Below are positions 37,158 through 45,541 of a stretch of 64,000 nt of DNA, piece after piece. Positions within the stretch are counted from its first letter, which is position 1, and each line of letters opens with the position of its first letter. The stretch is from contig JADJVD010000001.1 in NCBI GenBank assembly GCA_016716745.1, positions 62,001 to 126,000 of the forward strand. The letters are read 5' to 3'. The position numbers were made by a program, and so were the translations under genes. The notes beneath the pieces were generated by a model. That model was not told where the DNA came from. It saw only the letters and a program-made list of their open reading frames with translations, and ran no database searches. Origin of the DNA: Hyphomicrobiales bacterium (GTDB lineage: Bacteria; Pseudomonadota; Alphaproteobacteria; Rhizobiales; Beijerinckiaceae).

Positions 37158-37745
37158 TCAGGAGCCCCCGGCGGCGCCGCTTTGCGCCATGACAATTTCG
37201 ACGAGCAGAACCAGCGCCCCCGGCTCAGGCGTGATTTCCGCCGCCTCGCCCGAAACGTCGGCCACGTCGTAGAGCTGGAGCGCGAGGCGCCTCGTCGGGG
37301 CCGACAGCGCACAGGCGCCGGCGCCGCAGACGACGAAGGCGAGCGGCGCTGGCGTGCGCAGGCGCTCGGGCGCCTCGACGCGCCGCACGCGATGGGACAT
37401 CGCGCCGCGCCGCGTCATCACGTTGAGATCGACGATGGGCCCGGCGAGCAAACGCGAGGCGACGGCCGCGTCGCCGGTAAAAGCGAAAGGCGCGCCGCGT
37501 CGCAGCGCGCGCTCCTCATCATCGCCGAAGCGCAGCGCGATCCCTTCGCCCGTCACCACGGTCAGCGTGCGGTCGACATTGGCGAAAGTCGAGAACGGGC
37601 CATCGCTCGCCACGTCCGCGAAGCTGATGCGCCAGTCGAATGTGTCGAGGTTCGCGTCGGGCGGGGCGATGGCGACGTCGCGCGTGACGCCGCCGCCGTT
37701 CTTCCACGGCCGGGCGATGCGGTCCTTCGCCGACAACAGACGCAT
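37158..37745 (-). CDS. HutD family protein
   Basis: A 195-residue member of the HutD/Ves family, a double-cupin of uncertain role that is often encoded with histidine utilisation genes and thought to temper flux through that pathway. The family opening MRLLSAKDRIARPWKNGGGVTRDVA is clear, with DTFDWRISFADVASDGPFS following. No hut genes are in the window; the gene lies 11 bases downstream of an acyl-CoA dehydrogenase on the same strand and may be read with it. Its 3' end abuts a repeat block. Confidence 0.88.
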   Translation of the reverse strand: MRLLSAKDRIARPWKNGGGVTRDVAIAPPDANLDTFDWRISFADVASDGPFSTFANVDRTLTVVTGEGIALRFGDDEERALRRGAPFAFTGDAAVASRLLAGPIVDLNVMTRRGAMSHRVRRVEAPERLRTPAPLAFVVCGAGACALSAPTRRLALQLYDVADVSGEAAEITPEPGALVLLVEIVMAQSGAAGGS

Positions 37746-37756
37746 GGCGCTTCTCC

Positions 37757-38887
37757 TCAGCCGAGCAGGGTCCGCGCGATGATGTTGCGCTGAACCTCGG
37801 ACGAACCTTCATAGATGCGCATGATGCGCACGTCGCGCACGTAGCGCTCGAGCGGAAAATCGCGCGTGAAGCCGTAGCCGCCATGCAGCTGCAGCGCCTT
37901 GTCGGTGACGCGCGCCGCCATCTCGGAGGCGAACAGCTTCGCCTGTGCGGCTTCGAGGCTGTAGCGTTCGCCGCGCGCGCGTTTCTCCGTCGCCGCGAGG
38001 CAGAGGCCGCGCGCAGCGGCCAAATCGACGCCCATGTCGGCGATCATCCATTGCAGGCCCTGAAACTCGGCGAGCGGCGCGCCGCCGACCTTGCGCGTCC
38101 TCGCCCAGTCGAGCGCGCGCGCGAAGGCGGCCTCGGCGATTCCCACGCAGCAGGCGGCGATGTCGAGACGCCCCGCGTCGAGCGTCTTCAGCGCGGTGCG
38201 GAAGCCCGAGCCTTCCGGGCCGAGGCGATTTCCGGCGGGCACGCGCGCGTCGATGCGCACCTCGAAAACATGGCCGCCCTTCAGGCCCATCGTGCGTTCG
38301 GCCGGCCCCGTCTCGACGCCCATGCCGCGCTCGACGACGAAGGCCGAGATTCCGCGCGCCCCGGCCGCCATGTCCGTCTTGGCGTAGACGACGACGAAAT
38401 CGGCCTCGCCCGCGTTCGAGATGAAGTGCTTCGTTCCCTTGAGACGATAATGATCGCCCTCGCGCACGGCGCGCGTCGTCATGTCGGCGGGGTTGGAGCC
38501 GGCGCCGGGCTCGGTGAGACCGAAGGCGCCGAGGCTTTCGCCGCTCGCGGCGCGCGGCAGATAGCGCGCCTTCTGCGCCTCGTCGCCGCCATACTGAATG
38601 GAGTCGGTGGCGAGGTAATGCGCCGTGAACATCGAGGCGGTGGAGGCGCAGGCGCCGGACATGCGCGCCACCGCCTCGAACAGCGTGAACGGGTCGACGC
38701 CTGCGCCGCCATAGTCGACCGGAAGATTGAGGCCCATGACGCCGAGTTCGCCGAGTGCGGCGCGGTGGACGGTCGCAAAGATCGAGCGCTCGTCGATTTC
38801 GGCGGCGCGCGGCTCCAGCACGTCGCGGCAGAAGGTCTCGATCTGATCGAGAACCGCCCGGTCGACGCGGGAATCGACTTGGCTCAT
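37757..38887 (-). CDS. Acyl-CoA dehydrogenase
   Basis: A 376-residue flavoenzyme introducing a double bond into an acyl-CoA. Recognisable parts are GAFGLTEPGAGSNPADM with the FAD/substrate loop, KGTKHFISNAGEADF, and QLHGGYGFTRDFPLERYVRD. The end IYEGSSEVQRNIIARTLLG contains the catalytic Glu in the short-chain/butyryl position. Its start overlaps the CoA-transferase stop by four bases (38884-38887), so both genes are coupled. Branched or dicarboxylic acyl-CoA substrates are possible; none can be assigned. Confidence 0.92.
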   Translation of the reverse strand: MSQVDSRVDRAVLDQIETFCRDVLEPRAAEIDERSIFATVHRAALGELGVMGLNLPVDYGGAGVDPFTLFEAVARMSGACASTASMFTAHYLATDSIQYGGDEAQKARYLPRAASGESLGAFGLTEPGAGSNPADMTTRAVREGDHYRLKGTKHFISNAGEADFVVVYAKTDMAAGARGISAFVVERGMGVETGPAERTMGLKGGHVFEVRIDARVPAGNRLGPEGSGFRTALKTLDAGRLDIAACCVGIAEAAFARALDWARTRKVGGAPLAEFQGLQWMIADMGVDLAAARGLCLAATEKRARGERYSLEAAQAKLFASEMAARVTDKALQLHGGYGFTRDFPLERYVRDVRIMRIYEGSSEVQRNIIARTLLG

Positions 38888-40056
38888 CGCACGTCCCTCC
38901 AGATCGCTTGGCCGGTTTCAAGGCGGGGGTTGTCCGCGCCGAGGCGCGGAGCGGCGCTCGCCCCGCCGCGCGCGACGCCCGAGAAGCGCGCCGGCTGCTC
39001 GGGCGCGCGAATCGCGCCCGGCGCGGAATGGGCGACCTCCTGCAAGACGGGACGACCCTGCGCGTCCGCCATCGCCAGCGCCTGGAGCGTGTCCTGCACC
39101 TCGGCGGCGGGCACGCCGGCGGCGACGAGCGCGGCGACCGCCTCGCGCGTCGTCAGCGCGCGCGACCAGGCCTCGATCTCGGCGCGCAGCGCGGCCTCGT
39201 TGGCGAGCCGCAGCGCATCGCTCGCGTAGCGCGGATCGTCGACGAGGGCGGGCTTGCCGATCACCGCGGCGAGCGCGGCGAAGAGTTTGGGATTGAGCAC
39301 GGCGAGCACGATCTGCCCGTCGCGCGCGGCGAAGGCGCCGAAGGGCGCCGACAGGGCGTGCCGATTGCCGACGCGCGCGGGCGCCTCGCCCGTCGCCAGA
39401 CATCGCGCGACGACGAGCGGCTGCAAGGCGAGCATGGAGTCGAACATCGCGACGTCGACATGGCGGCCGCGGCCGGTGCGCTCGCGCTCGAGCAGCGCGG
39501 CGAGCACCGCCCAGGAGCCGAACAGGCCGGCGGTGACGTCGCCGATCGATTCGCCGATCAGCGTCGGCGGCCGGTCGGGATCGCCGGTCACCGACATCAG
39601 GCCGGAGAGCGCCTGCACGACGATGTCGTAGGCCGGGCGGCCGGCGTTCGGGCCGGTCTGGCCGAAGCCGGAGATCGAGGCGTAGACGAGGCGCGGATTG
39701 CGCGCCGACAGCGCGGCGTAGCCAATGCCGAGCTTGTCGGCGACGCCGGGGCGGAAGTTCTCGACGACCACGTCCGCCTCGTCGGCGAGGCCCAGTGCGA
39801 GGTCGCGATGGTCGGGCTTGGCGAGATCGAGCGCGAGGCTGCGCTTGCCGCGATTGACCGCCTCGAACAGGGCGCTCGAACCGTCGGCGAGGAAGGGGCC
39901 GATATGGCGATAGTCGTCGCCCTGCGGCGGCTCGATCTTGACGACGTCGGCGCCGAGATCGGCGAACAGCGCGGTGCAATAGGGGCCGGCGAGCACGCGC
40001 GTGAAATCCAGCACGCGCAGATGCGACAGCGGCCGTGCGGACGGCGTCTCCGTCAT
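38884..40056 (-). CDS. CaiB/BaiF family CoA transferase (class III)
   Basis: Moves CoA between two carboxylic acids through an aspartyl-CoA anhydride. With the start at 40056 the protein is 390 residues. The N-terminal LSHLRVLDFTRVLAGPYCTALFAD-type motif, the nucleophile Asp in RPAYDIVVQALSG and GQTGPNAG are all visible. It heads an operon with the acyl-CoA dehydrogenase, suggesting activation of a free acid to its CoA ester followed by oxidation. The dyad ATGTATAGACAT (40099-40110) stands 42 bases before the start. Confidence 0.92.
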   Translation of the reverse strand: MTETPSARPLSHLRVLDFTRVLAGPYCTALFADLGADVVKIEPPQGDDYRHIGPFLADGSSALFEAVNRGKRSLALDLAKPDHRDLALGLADEADVVVENFRPGVADKLGIGYAALSARNPRLVYASISGFGQTGPNAGRPAYDIVVQALSGLMSVTGDPDRPPTLIGESIGDVTAGLFGSWAVLAALLERERTGRGRHVDVAMFDSMLALQPLVVARCLATGEAPARVGNRHALSAPFGAFAARDGQIVLAVLNPKLFAALAAVIGKPALVDDPRYASDALRLANEAALRAEIEAWSRALTTREAVAALVAAGVPAAEVQDTLQALAMADAQGRPVLQEVAHSAPGAIRAPEQPARFSGVARGGASAAPRLGADNPRLETGQAIWRDVR

Positions 40057-40098
40057 GCGACCTCCCAAGACCGCCGGGGCGCGGCGGCCACGATGCAA

Positions 40099-40110
40099 AT
40101 GTATAGACAT
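40099..40110 (-). promoter_or_regulatory. Possible GntR-type operator upstream of the CoA-transferase operon
   Basis: The twelve bases ATGTATAGACAT form an imperfect palindrome (ATGT and ACAT half-sites, four-base centre) in an AT-rich patch 42 bases before the start codon. FadR-subfamily GntR repressors bind sites of this style. No such regulator gene is adjacent, and the patch could simply be a -10 region. Confidence 0.3.
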
Positions 40111-40143
40111 AAAGAGGAGGCGCGCAACGGCGCGGCCGGCGCC

Positions 40144-41055
40144 TCAGCGCAGCGTTTCGCGCAATCCGGCGGCGAGCGCCTTCTGCCGGTCGAATTCGGC
40201 GCGGCGGCGGGCGACCTCTGCGGCGCTCATGCGCTCGACATTCATGTAGTCGGCCTTCCAGGCGCCGTCCGCCGCCCAGCGCTGCGGCGAATGCAGGCTC
40301 GTGCGCGGGCCGGGCGCGCTTTCGAGCAGGCGCAGCGCCAGATCGAGCGTGGCGGCCTGCGAGGCTGAATCATGCGGTTTGCCGGCGGCGTGGCCGAGCG
40401 GAAAATCGCTGAACAGAAAGCGCGGCGCGCCGGCGTGCTCGACGATGTCCTTGGCGCAGCCCATGACGACGGTGGCGATCCCGGCCGCCTCGGCGGCGCG
40501 GGCGGCGAGGCTGACGCTCTGGTGGCAGACCGGACAGTTGGGGACGAAGATCGCCGCCTGCGCCCCGTCCTCGCGCAGGCGCGCCACGAGGTCGGGCGCG
40601 TCGACCTCCTCCGTGCGCTGGCGGCTGCGGTTGGTCGGCAGGCCATGGATGCGCGCGGCGAGGCGGAAGCGCCCCTCGGCCGCAAGACGCCGCATCGGCG
40701 GCAGCGGGAACCAGCAGCTCGGATCGTCCGCCCGGTTGTGCGCGCGGTCGTAGGCGATGTGCGAGATGCGCAAATCGGCGTCCGCGTCCGAAGGGCGCGA
40801 ATAGACCTCGTAGAACTTCGCCGCCGCATTGTAGGGCGCGCCGGGGCCCTGATCGCCCTTGCCCTCCTGAAACGGGGCGGCGGTGACGACGAGGGCGAGG
40901 CGCGTCTGCGCCAGCGGCTTCGAGAGCGGCGCGAAGGGCGCGTCGACGTGATGCGCCCAGCGGTAGGGATTGTCGTAGCCGAGCGCCAGATAATAGGCGC
41001 GCGTGCGCGCCATGTAGCGGAGCGGCGAATCGTCTTCCGCTTCCGGCGCGCTCAC
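40144..41055 (-). CDS. GrdB/PrdB-like protein (glycine/sarcosine/betaine reductase component B family)
   Basis: A 303-residue protein of the family that includes the catalytic B subunits of Clostridial glycine, sarcosine, betaine and D-proline reductases, but without selenocysteine. Cys174 and Cys177 in FVPNCPVCHQSVSL occupy the redox-active region. The opening RYMARTRAYYLALGYDNPYRW and the segment LALVVTAAPFQ are family features. Proteobacterial members of this type have no proven reaction. The gene lies on the same strand between the copper chaperone gene upstream and the CoA transferase downstream, but the gaps leave room for separate promoters. Confidence 0.75.
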   Translation of the reverse strand: MSAPEAEDDSPLRYMARTRAYYLALGYDNPYRWAHHVDAPFAPLSKPLAQTRLALVVTAAPFQEGKGDQGPGAPYNAAAKFYEVYSRPSDADADLRISHIAYDRAHNRADDPSCWFPLPPMRRLAAEGRFRLAARIHGLPTNRSRQRTEEVDAPDLVARLREDGAQAAIFVPNCPVCHQSVSLAARAAEAAGIATVVMGCAKDIVEHAGAPRFLFSDFPLGHAAGKPHDSASQAATLDLALRLLESAPGPRTSLHSPQRWAADGAWKADYMNVERMSAAEVARRRAEFDRQKALAAGLRETLR

Positions 41056-41059
41056 GGCC

Positions 41060-41266
41060 TCAGGCGGCCTGCGGCGTGTAGCCGGCGGCGGAAATCGCCG
41101 CCTCCACCTTGGCGCGGTCGGCGGCGCCCGTCACCGTGACGAGCTTGGTCGCCGGATCGGCCGCGACCTTGGCGCCGGGAACCGCACCTTCGACCGCCTT
41201 GGCGATGGCCCCCGCGCAATGGCCGCAGGCCATGTCCTCGACTTTCAGGGTGATGGCGTCCGACAT
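41060..41266 (-). CDS. copZ: Copper chaperone (heavy-metal-associated domain protein, CopZ-like)
   Basis: A 68-residue HMA-domain protein that carries Cu(I) in the cytoplasm. The metal site is Cys14 and Cys17 in DMACGHCAGAI. The fold pattern (beta-alpha-beta-beta-alpha-beta) and the end AAISAAGYTPQAA are normal. It is divergent from copA across 138 bases that contain the CueR-type operator, so one regulator could govern both. It likely hands copper to the two HMA domains of CopA. Its stop is 4 bases from the start of the GrdB-like gene. Confidence 0.9.
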   Translation of the reverse strand: MSDAITLKVEDMACGHCAGAIAKAVEGAVPGAKVAADPATKLVTVTGAADRAKVEAAISAAGYTPQAA

Positions 41267-41343
41267 GCGAAATCTCCGTTCCGGGACCATATTGGGCGAA
41301 GATGGGCCTTCCCGCCATGGCAAGGTCAAGGGCCAACGCCGGC

Positions 41344-41374
41344 TTGACCCTCCTATCATGGGAGGGTCTAGGAA
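41344..41374 (+). promoter_or_regulatory. CueR-type copper-responsive promoter of copA
   Basis: The -35 element TTGACC (41344-41349) overlaps a perfect eight-base dyad, GACCCTCC and GGAGGGTC, with a seven-base centre TATCATG (41346-41368). A -10-like TAGGAA at 41369-41374 leaves a 19-base spacer. The overlong spacer with the dyad between the elements is the MerR-family arrangement, and the sequence resembles the E. coli copA site. CopA is the first gene downstream and cueR the second. Confidence 0.82.
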
Positions 41375-41404
41375 AGCGGCCCGATCCGGCTTCGAGTGTC
41401 GCCC

Positions 41405-43885
41405 ATGTCCGCCGCGCCCGCCACGTTCGACGTTCCCATTCGCGGCATGTCCTGCGCGGCCTGCGTGAAGCGGGTCGAGACCGCGATCCGCGGCGCGCAG
41501 GGCGTCGCCGGGGCGAGCGTCAATCTCGCCACCGAGCGGGCGCATGTGGAGCTTGCGCCCGGCGGCGGCGCGGGCGCGGTGGACGCCGCCATCCGCGCCG
41601 CCGGCTACGAGCCCGTGGCGCAGGAGGCGGACCTTTCGGTCGACGAGATGATGTGCGCGGCCTGCGTGAAGCGGGTCGAGAAGGCGCTGGCGGCCGTGCC
41701 CGGCGCGCTCGACGTCTCGGTCAATCTCGCCACCCGCCGCGCGCATGTGCGCGGACTGGGGAGCGACCTGCCGCAGCGCCTTGCGCAGGCGGCGACGGCG
41801 GCCGGCTATCCCGCGCGGCCGCTCGAGAGCCCGGCCGTGCAGGCCGGGCGCGAGGCCGCCACGCGCGCCGCCGAGCTGGCGACGCTGAAGCGCCGCGTGC
41901 TGGCGGCCGCGGCGGCGACGATCCCGCTCGTCGCCATCGAGATGGGCGGGCATGTCTTCGACGATCTGCATCACTGGCTGATGGGGACGTTCGGCGAGAC
42001 GACAATGGGCCTTCTCGTCTTCGCGCTCGCCGCCTTCGTGCAGTTCGGCCCCGGCCTGCCCTTCCTGACGAAGGGGTTCCCGGCGCTGGCGAAAGGCGCC
42101 CCGGACATGAACTCGCTGGTCGCGCTCGGCTCGAGCGCGGCGTTCGGCTTCTCGACCGTCGCGACCTTCGCGCCGCAGCTTCTGCCCGAGGACTCGCGCG
42201 GCTCGTATTTCGAATCCGCCGCCGTCGTCGTCACGCTGGTGCTGTTCGGCCGCCTGCTGGAGGCGCGCGCGCGCGGACGCGCCGGCGAGGCGATCCGCCG
42301 CCTCGTCGACCTCAAGCCGACAACCGCGCGGCTCGTGGAGAACGGCGGCGAGCGCGAAATCGCGGTCGACATGCTGAAGCCCGGCGACGTCGTCGCGGTG
42401 CGGCCGGGCGAGAAAATCGCGGTCGACGGCGAGGTGGTCGAGGGCCTCTCGCATGTCGACGAATCGATGCTGACGGGCGAGCCTGTTCCGGTAGAGAAGA
42501 CGCCGGGCGCGCGCGTCGCCGGCGGCGCGATCAACGGGGCGGGCGCGTTCTCCTTCCGCGTCACGCGCGTCGGCGCGGACACGCTGCTGGCGCAGATCCT
42601 GCGCACGGTGGAGGCGGCGCAGGCCGGCAAGCTGCCGATCCAGGGCATGGTCGATCGCGTCACGGCCGTTTTCGTGCCGATCGTGATGGCGATCGCGGCG
42701 CTGACCTTCCTCGCATGGCTGGTGATCGGCCCCGAGCCGCGCCTGTCGCATGCGCTCGCCAGCGCGGTGGCCGTGCTGGTCGTCGCCTGTCCCTGCGCGA
42801 TGGGGTTGGCGACGCCGATCTCGATCATGGTCGCCTCCGGCAAGGCGGCCGAACTCGGCGTGCTGGTGCGGCGCGGCGAGGCGTTGCAGGCGCTCGCCGA
42901 CACGAAGACCATCGCGCTCGACAAGACCGGCACGCTGACGCTGGGGCGGCCCGAACTCACCGACATCGCCGTCGCGGAGGGATTCGCGGAGACGGAGGCG
43001 CTCGCCCATGTCGCGGCGCTCGAGGCGAAGTCCGAGCATCCCGTCGCCGCCGCCATCGTCCGCGCCGCCGCGGCGCGCGGGCTGACGTTCCCCGTGGTCG
43101 AAACGTTCCAGTCGCAGGCGGGATTCGGCGTCTCGGGCCGCGTCGGCGGGCGCGAGATTCTCGTCGGCGCGGACCGCGCGATGGCGCGCGCCGGGATCGA
43201 CGTTGCGCCCTTCGCGCGGGAGGCCGCGCGGCTTGGCGAGGCGGGGCGCACGCCGCTCTACGCCGCGCTCGACGGGCGGCTCGCGGCGATCCTCGCCGTC
43301 GCCGATCCGGTGAAGCCGACGACGCCGGCCGCGCTCGCCGCGCTGCATGCGCAGGGGCTGCGCGTCGTCATGATCACCGGCGACAACGCGCTGACCGCGC
43401 GGGCGGTCGCGCGCGCGGTGAAGATCGACGAGGTGGTCGCCGAGGTGCTGCCCACCGACAAGGCCGAGACGGTGAAGCGCCTTCAATCGGGCGCGGGCGG
43501 GCGCGTCGCCTTCGTCGGCGACGGCGTCAACGACGCGCCGGCCCTCGCGCAGGCCGATGTGGGCCTCGCCATCGGCAATGGCTCGGACGTCGCCATCGAG
43601 AGCGCCGACGCCGTGCTGATGACCGGCGATCTGTCCGGCGCGGCGAACGCGGTGGCGCTGTCGCGCGCGACCATCGCCAACATCCGCCAGAACCTCGCCT
43701 GGGCGTTCGGCTACAACATCGTTCTCATTCCGCTCGCGGCGGGCGCGTTCTTTCCGGCTTTCGGATGGACGCTGTCGCCTATGTTCGCGGGCGGCGCGAT
43801 GGCGCTGTCGAGCGTCAGCGTGGTGACGAACGCGCTGCGCCTGCGCCGCTTCGTTCCGCCGCTGGCGCCGGGAGGACGGGCATGA
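41405..43885 (+). CDS. copA: Cu(I)-exporting P1B-type ATPase CopA
   Basis: Pumps Cu(I) from cytoplasm to periplasm. The 826-residue protein has two N-terminal HMA domains, with Cys17/Cys20 in GMSCAACVKRVE and Cys84/Cys87 in EMMCAACVKRVE. The transport motif is CPC in VVACPCAMGLATP, the actuator TGE is in LTGEPVPVEKTP, the phosphorylation Asp506 is in ALDKTGTLT, the HP motif is in KSEHPVAAAIV and GDGVNDAPALA is the hinge. A GTG at 41396 would add three residues; the ATG at 41405 is preferred. Its stop overlaps the cueR start by four bases. Confidence 0.97.
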   Translation: MSAAPATFDVPIRGMSCAACVKRVETAIRGAQGVAGASVNLATERAHVELAPGGGAGAVDAAIRAAGYEPVAQEADLSVDEMMCAACVKRVEKALAAVPGALDVSVNLATRRAHVRGLGSDLPQRLAQAATAAGYPARPLESPAVQAGREAATRAAELATLKRRVLAAAAATIPLVAIEMGGHVFDDLHHWLMGTFGETTMGLLVFALAAFVQFGPGLPFLTKGFPALAKGAPDMNSLVALGSSAAFGFSTVATFAPQLLPEDSRGSYFESAAVVVTLVLFGRLLEARARGRAGEAIRRLVDLKPTTARLVENGGEREIAVDMLKPGDVVAVRPGEKIAVDGEVVEGLSHVDESMLTGEPVPVEKTPGARVAGGAINGAGAFSFRVTRVGADTLLAQILRTVEAAQAGKLPIQGMVDRVTAVFVPIVMAIAALTFLAWLVIGPEPRLSHALASAVAVLVVACPCAMGLATPISIMVASGKAAELGVLVRRGEALQALADTKTIALDKTGTLTLGRPELTDIAVAEGFAETEALAHVAALEAKSEHPVAAAIVRAAAARGLTFPVVETFQSQAGFGVSGRVGGREILVGADRAMARAGIDVAPFAREAARLGEAGRTPLYAALDGRLAAILAVADPVKPTTPAALAALHAQGLRVVMITGDNALTARAVARAVKIDEVVAEVLPTDKAETVKRLQSGAGGRVAFVGDGVNDAPALAQADVGLAIGNGSDVAIESADAVLMTGDLSGAANAVALSRATIANIRQNLAWAFGYNIVLIPLAAGAFFPAFGWTLSPMFAGGAMALSSVSVVTNALRLRRFVPPLAPGGRA

Positions 43886-44295
43886 ACATCGGGCAGGCCG
43901 CGCGCGCCTCCGGCGTCAGCGCCAAGATGATCCGCTATTACGAGAGCGTCGGCCTGATCGCCGCGCCGGGGCGCACGCAGGCCAACTATCGCGTCTACGA
44001 TGCGGCGGACGTTCACGCCCTGCGCTTCGTCCGGCGCGCGCGCTCGCTCGGCTTCTCGCTCGCCGAGACGCAGACGCTGCTCGGCCTGTGGCGCGACCGC
44101 GCACGCGCCAGCGCCGACGTGAAGGCGGTGGCGACGCAACATGTGCGCGACCTCGAGGCGAAGATCGCCGAATTGCAGGCGATGGCGCGCACGCTGAAGC
44201 ACCTCGCCGAGCACTGCCACGGCGACGGCCGGCCGGATTGCCCGATCCTCGACGATCTTTCGGGCGACGGCTGCTGCGCCACGGCGAAGGGCTAA
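43882..44295 (+). CDS. cueR: Cu(I)-responsive MerR family regulator CueR
   Basis: A 137-residue activator with an N-terminal winged helix (MNIGQAARASGVSAKMIRYY), a dimerisation helix, and a metal loop with Cys112 and Cys120 in EHCHGDGRPDCPIL, the same numbering as E. coli CueR. One further pair of cysteines at the C-terminus (DGCCATAKG) is common in the group. The start codon overlaps the copA stop (43882-43885), so regulator and pump are made together, giving positive feedback from the operator at 41344-41374. Confidence 0.95.
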   Translation: MNIGQAARASGVSAKMIRYYESVGLIAAPGRTQANYRVYDAADVHALRFVRRARSLGFSLAETQTLLGLWRDRARASADVKAVATQHVRDLEAKIAELQAMARTLKHLAEHCHGDGRPDCPILDDLSGDGCCATAKG

Positions 44296-44361
44296 GCGAC
44301 CGGCCGCCTGCCTTCGTCCGGCGCGCTTGCGCCCGCGCCGCGCGCGTGCCACCTCGGCGCG

Positions 44362-44874
44362 ATGACCTTTCCTCTTCTCGTTCTCGGCGGCGCGCGCTCG
44401 GGCAAGAGCGCGCTGGCGCTGGCGCGCGCGCAGGCGAGCGGGCTTGCGCGCGTGATGATCGCCACCGCGACGGCCGGCGACGCCGAGATGGCCGCGCGCA
44501 TCGCGCGTCATCGCGCCGAGCGCGACGCGACGTGGCGCACCGTCGAGGCGCCGCTCGATCTCGTCGGCGCGCTGGCCGACGCCGCGGCGCCGGAGCGCGT
44601 CGTCGTCGTCGAGTGCCTGACGCTGTGGCTGAGCAACGTGATGCTCGCCGGGCGCGACGCGGACGCCGAAACCGCTGCGCTCGTCGCGGCGGCCGGCGCG
44701 CTCGCCGGCCCTGTCGTCTTCGTCTCGAACGAGGTCGGGCTCGGCCTCGTGCCGGAGACGCCGCTCGGCCGCGCCTTCCGCGACGCGCAGGGGCGGCTCA
44801 ATCAGGCGATGGCGCGGGTCGCCGCGCAGGTCGTCTTCGTCGCCGCCGGCCTGCCGCTGACGTTGAAGGGCTGA
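44362..44874 (+). CDS. cobU: Bifunctional adenosylcobinamide kinase/guanylyltransferase
   Basis: Converts adenosylcobinamide to its phosphate and then to GDP-cobinamide in cobalamin synthesis or salvage. The 170-residue protein has the P loop LVLGGARSGKSALAL, the nucleotide motif MIATATAGDAEMAARIARH with the histidine guanylylation site, and EVGLGLVPETPLGRAFRDAQG. In aerobic alphaproteobacteria the same enzyme is called CobP. No other cobalamin gene and no B12 riboswitch is near it; the gap before it is only 66 bases. Confidence 0.93.
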   Translation: MTFPLLVLGGARSGKSALALARAQASGLARVMIATATAGDAEMAARIARHRAERDATWRTVEAPLDLVGALADAAAPERVVVVECLTLWLSNVMLAGRDADAETAALVAAAGALAGPVVFVSNEVGLGLVPETPLGRAFRDAQGRLNQAMARVAAQVVFVAAGLPLTLKG

Positions 44875-44888
44875 GGCGGGCGCAAACG

Positions 44889-44915
44889 AAAAAGGCGCGC
44901 CGCACGGGCGCGCCT
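44889..44915 (-). terminator. Intrinsic terminator of secB
   Basis: A nine-base perfect stem, AGGCGCGCC and its complement, with a five-base loop is followed on the minus strand by TTTTTCGTTTG. It lies 27 bases past the secB stop. It is also between the convergent cobU and secB genes and may serve both directions. Confidence 0.8.
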
Positions 44916-44941
44916 CGATCGTCAGTCGTGCGGTCGGCCGA

Positions 44942-45436
44942 TCAGGCGGCGCCGGCCGGGGGCTGGCCCATCTGCGCGACGCGCTGCTGGTAAAGCGCGG
45001 CGAAGTCGATCGGATCGACATAGAGCGGCGGGAAGCCGCCGTTGCGGATCGCGTCCGCGACGATCTGGCGCGCGAAGGGGAAGAGCAGGCGCGGGCACTC
45101 GATCATCACGACGAGCGGGATCTGCTCCTGCGGGATGTTCTGGAGACGGAACACGCCGCCGTAATCGAGCTCGAAGCGGAACAGCGTCTCGGCGCCCTCG
45201 CCGGCCGAACCCTCAAGCTTGAGATCGACCTCGAAATCGGTCTCGCTCAGCGGGCGGGCGTTGACGTTGACGTTGATCTGGATCGGCGGATTGCCCTCCT
45301 GCGGCGCGAGCGAGCGCGGCGCGTTCGGGTTCTCGAAGGACAGATCCTTGGCGTACTGCACCAGAACGTTCAGCGAGGGGACCTTGTCCGCACCCGCCGC
45401 GCCGGCGCCGTTGCCGCCGTTGCCCGCATCCGCCAT
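44942..45436 (-). CDS. secB: Protein-export chaperone SecB
   Basis: A tetrameric cytosolic chaperone that keeps preproteins unfolded for SecA. The 164-residue protein has a flexible Gly-rich N-terminus (about 1-18). The fold then begins at NVLVQYAKDLSFENPNAP, with NVNARPLSETDFEVDLKL and VVMIECPRLLFPFARQIVAD before an acidic-poor tail. Length is at the upper end for the family because of both tails. Single gene with its own terminator; dnaQ and coaE, often near secB in related genomes, are about 21 kb away here. Confidence 0.97.
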   Translation of the reverse strand: MADAGNGGNGAGAAGADKVPSLNVLVQYAKDLSFENPNAPRSLAPQEGNPPIQINVNVNARPLSETDFEVDLKLEGSAGEGAETLFRFELDYGGVFRLQNIPQEQIPLVVMIECPRLLFPFARQIVADAIRNGGFPPLYVDPIDFAALYQQRVAQMGQPPAGAA

Positions 45437-45541
45437 CGTCGATCTCCCAAGGGTCCAAAGCCGTCAGAACGCGCCGGACGCAGCCGGCGAAACCGCGCGC
45501 CGCGTAGCACGCGCGGCGCCCCGCCACAAGCGGCGGGCCTG

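Noticed and set aside
44296..44361. Cobalamin riboswitch before cobU
   Set aside because: The gap is 66 bases, too short for the element, and no B12-box sequence is seen.
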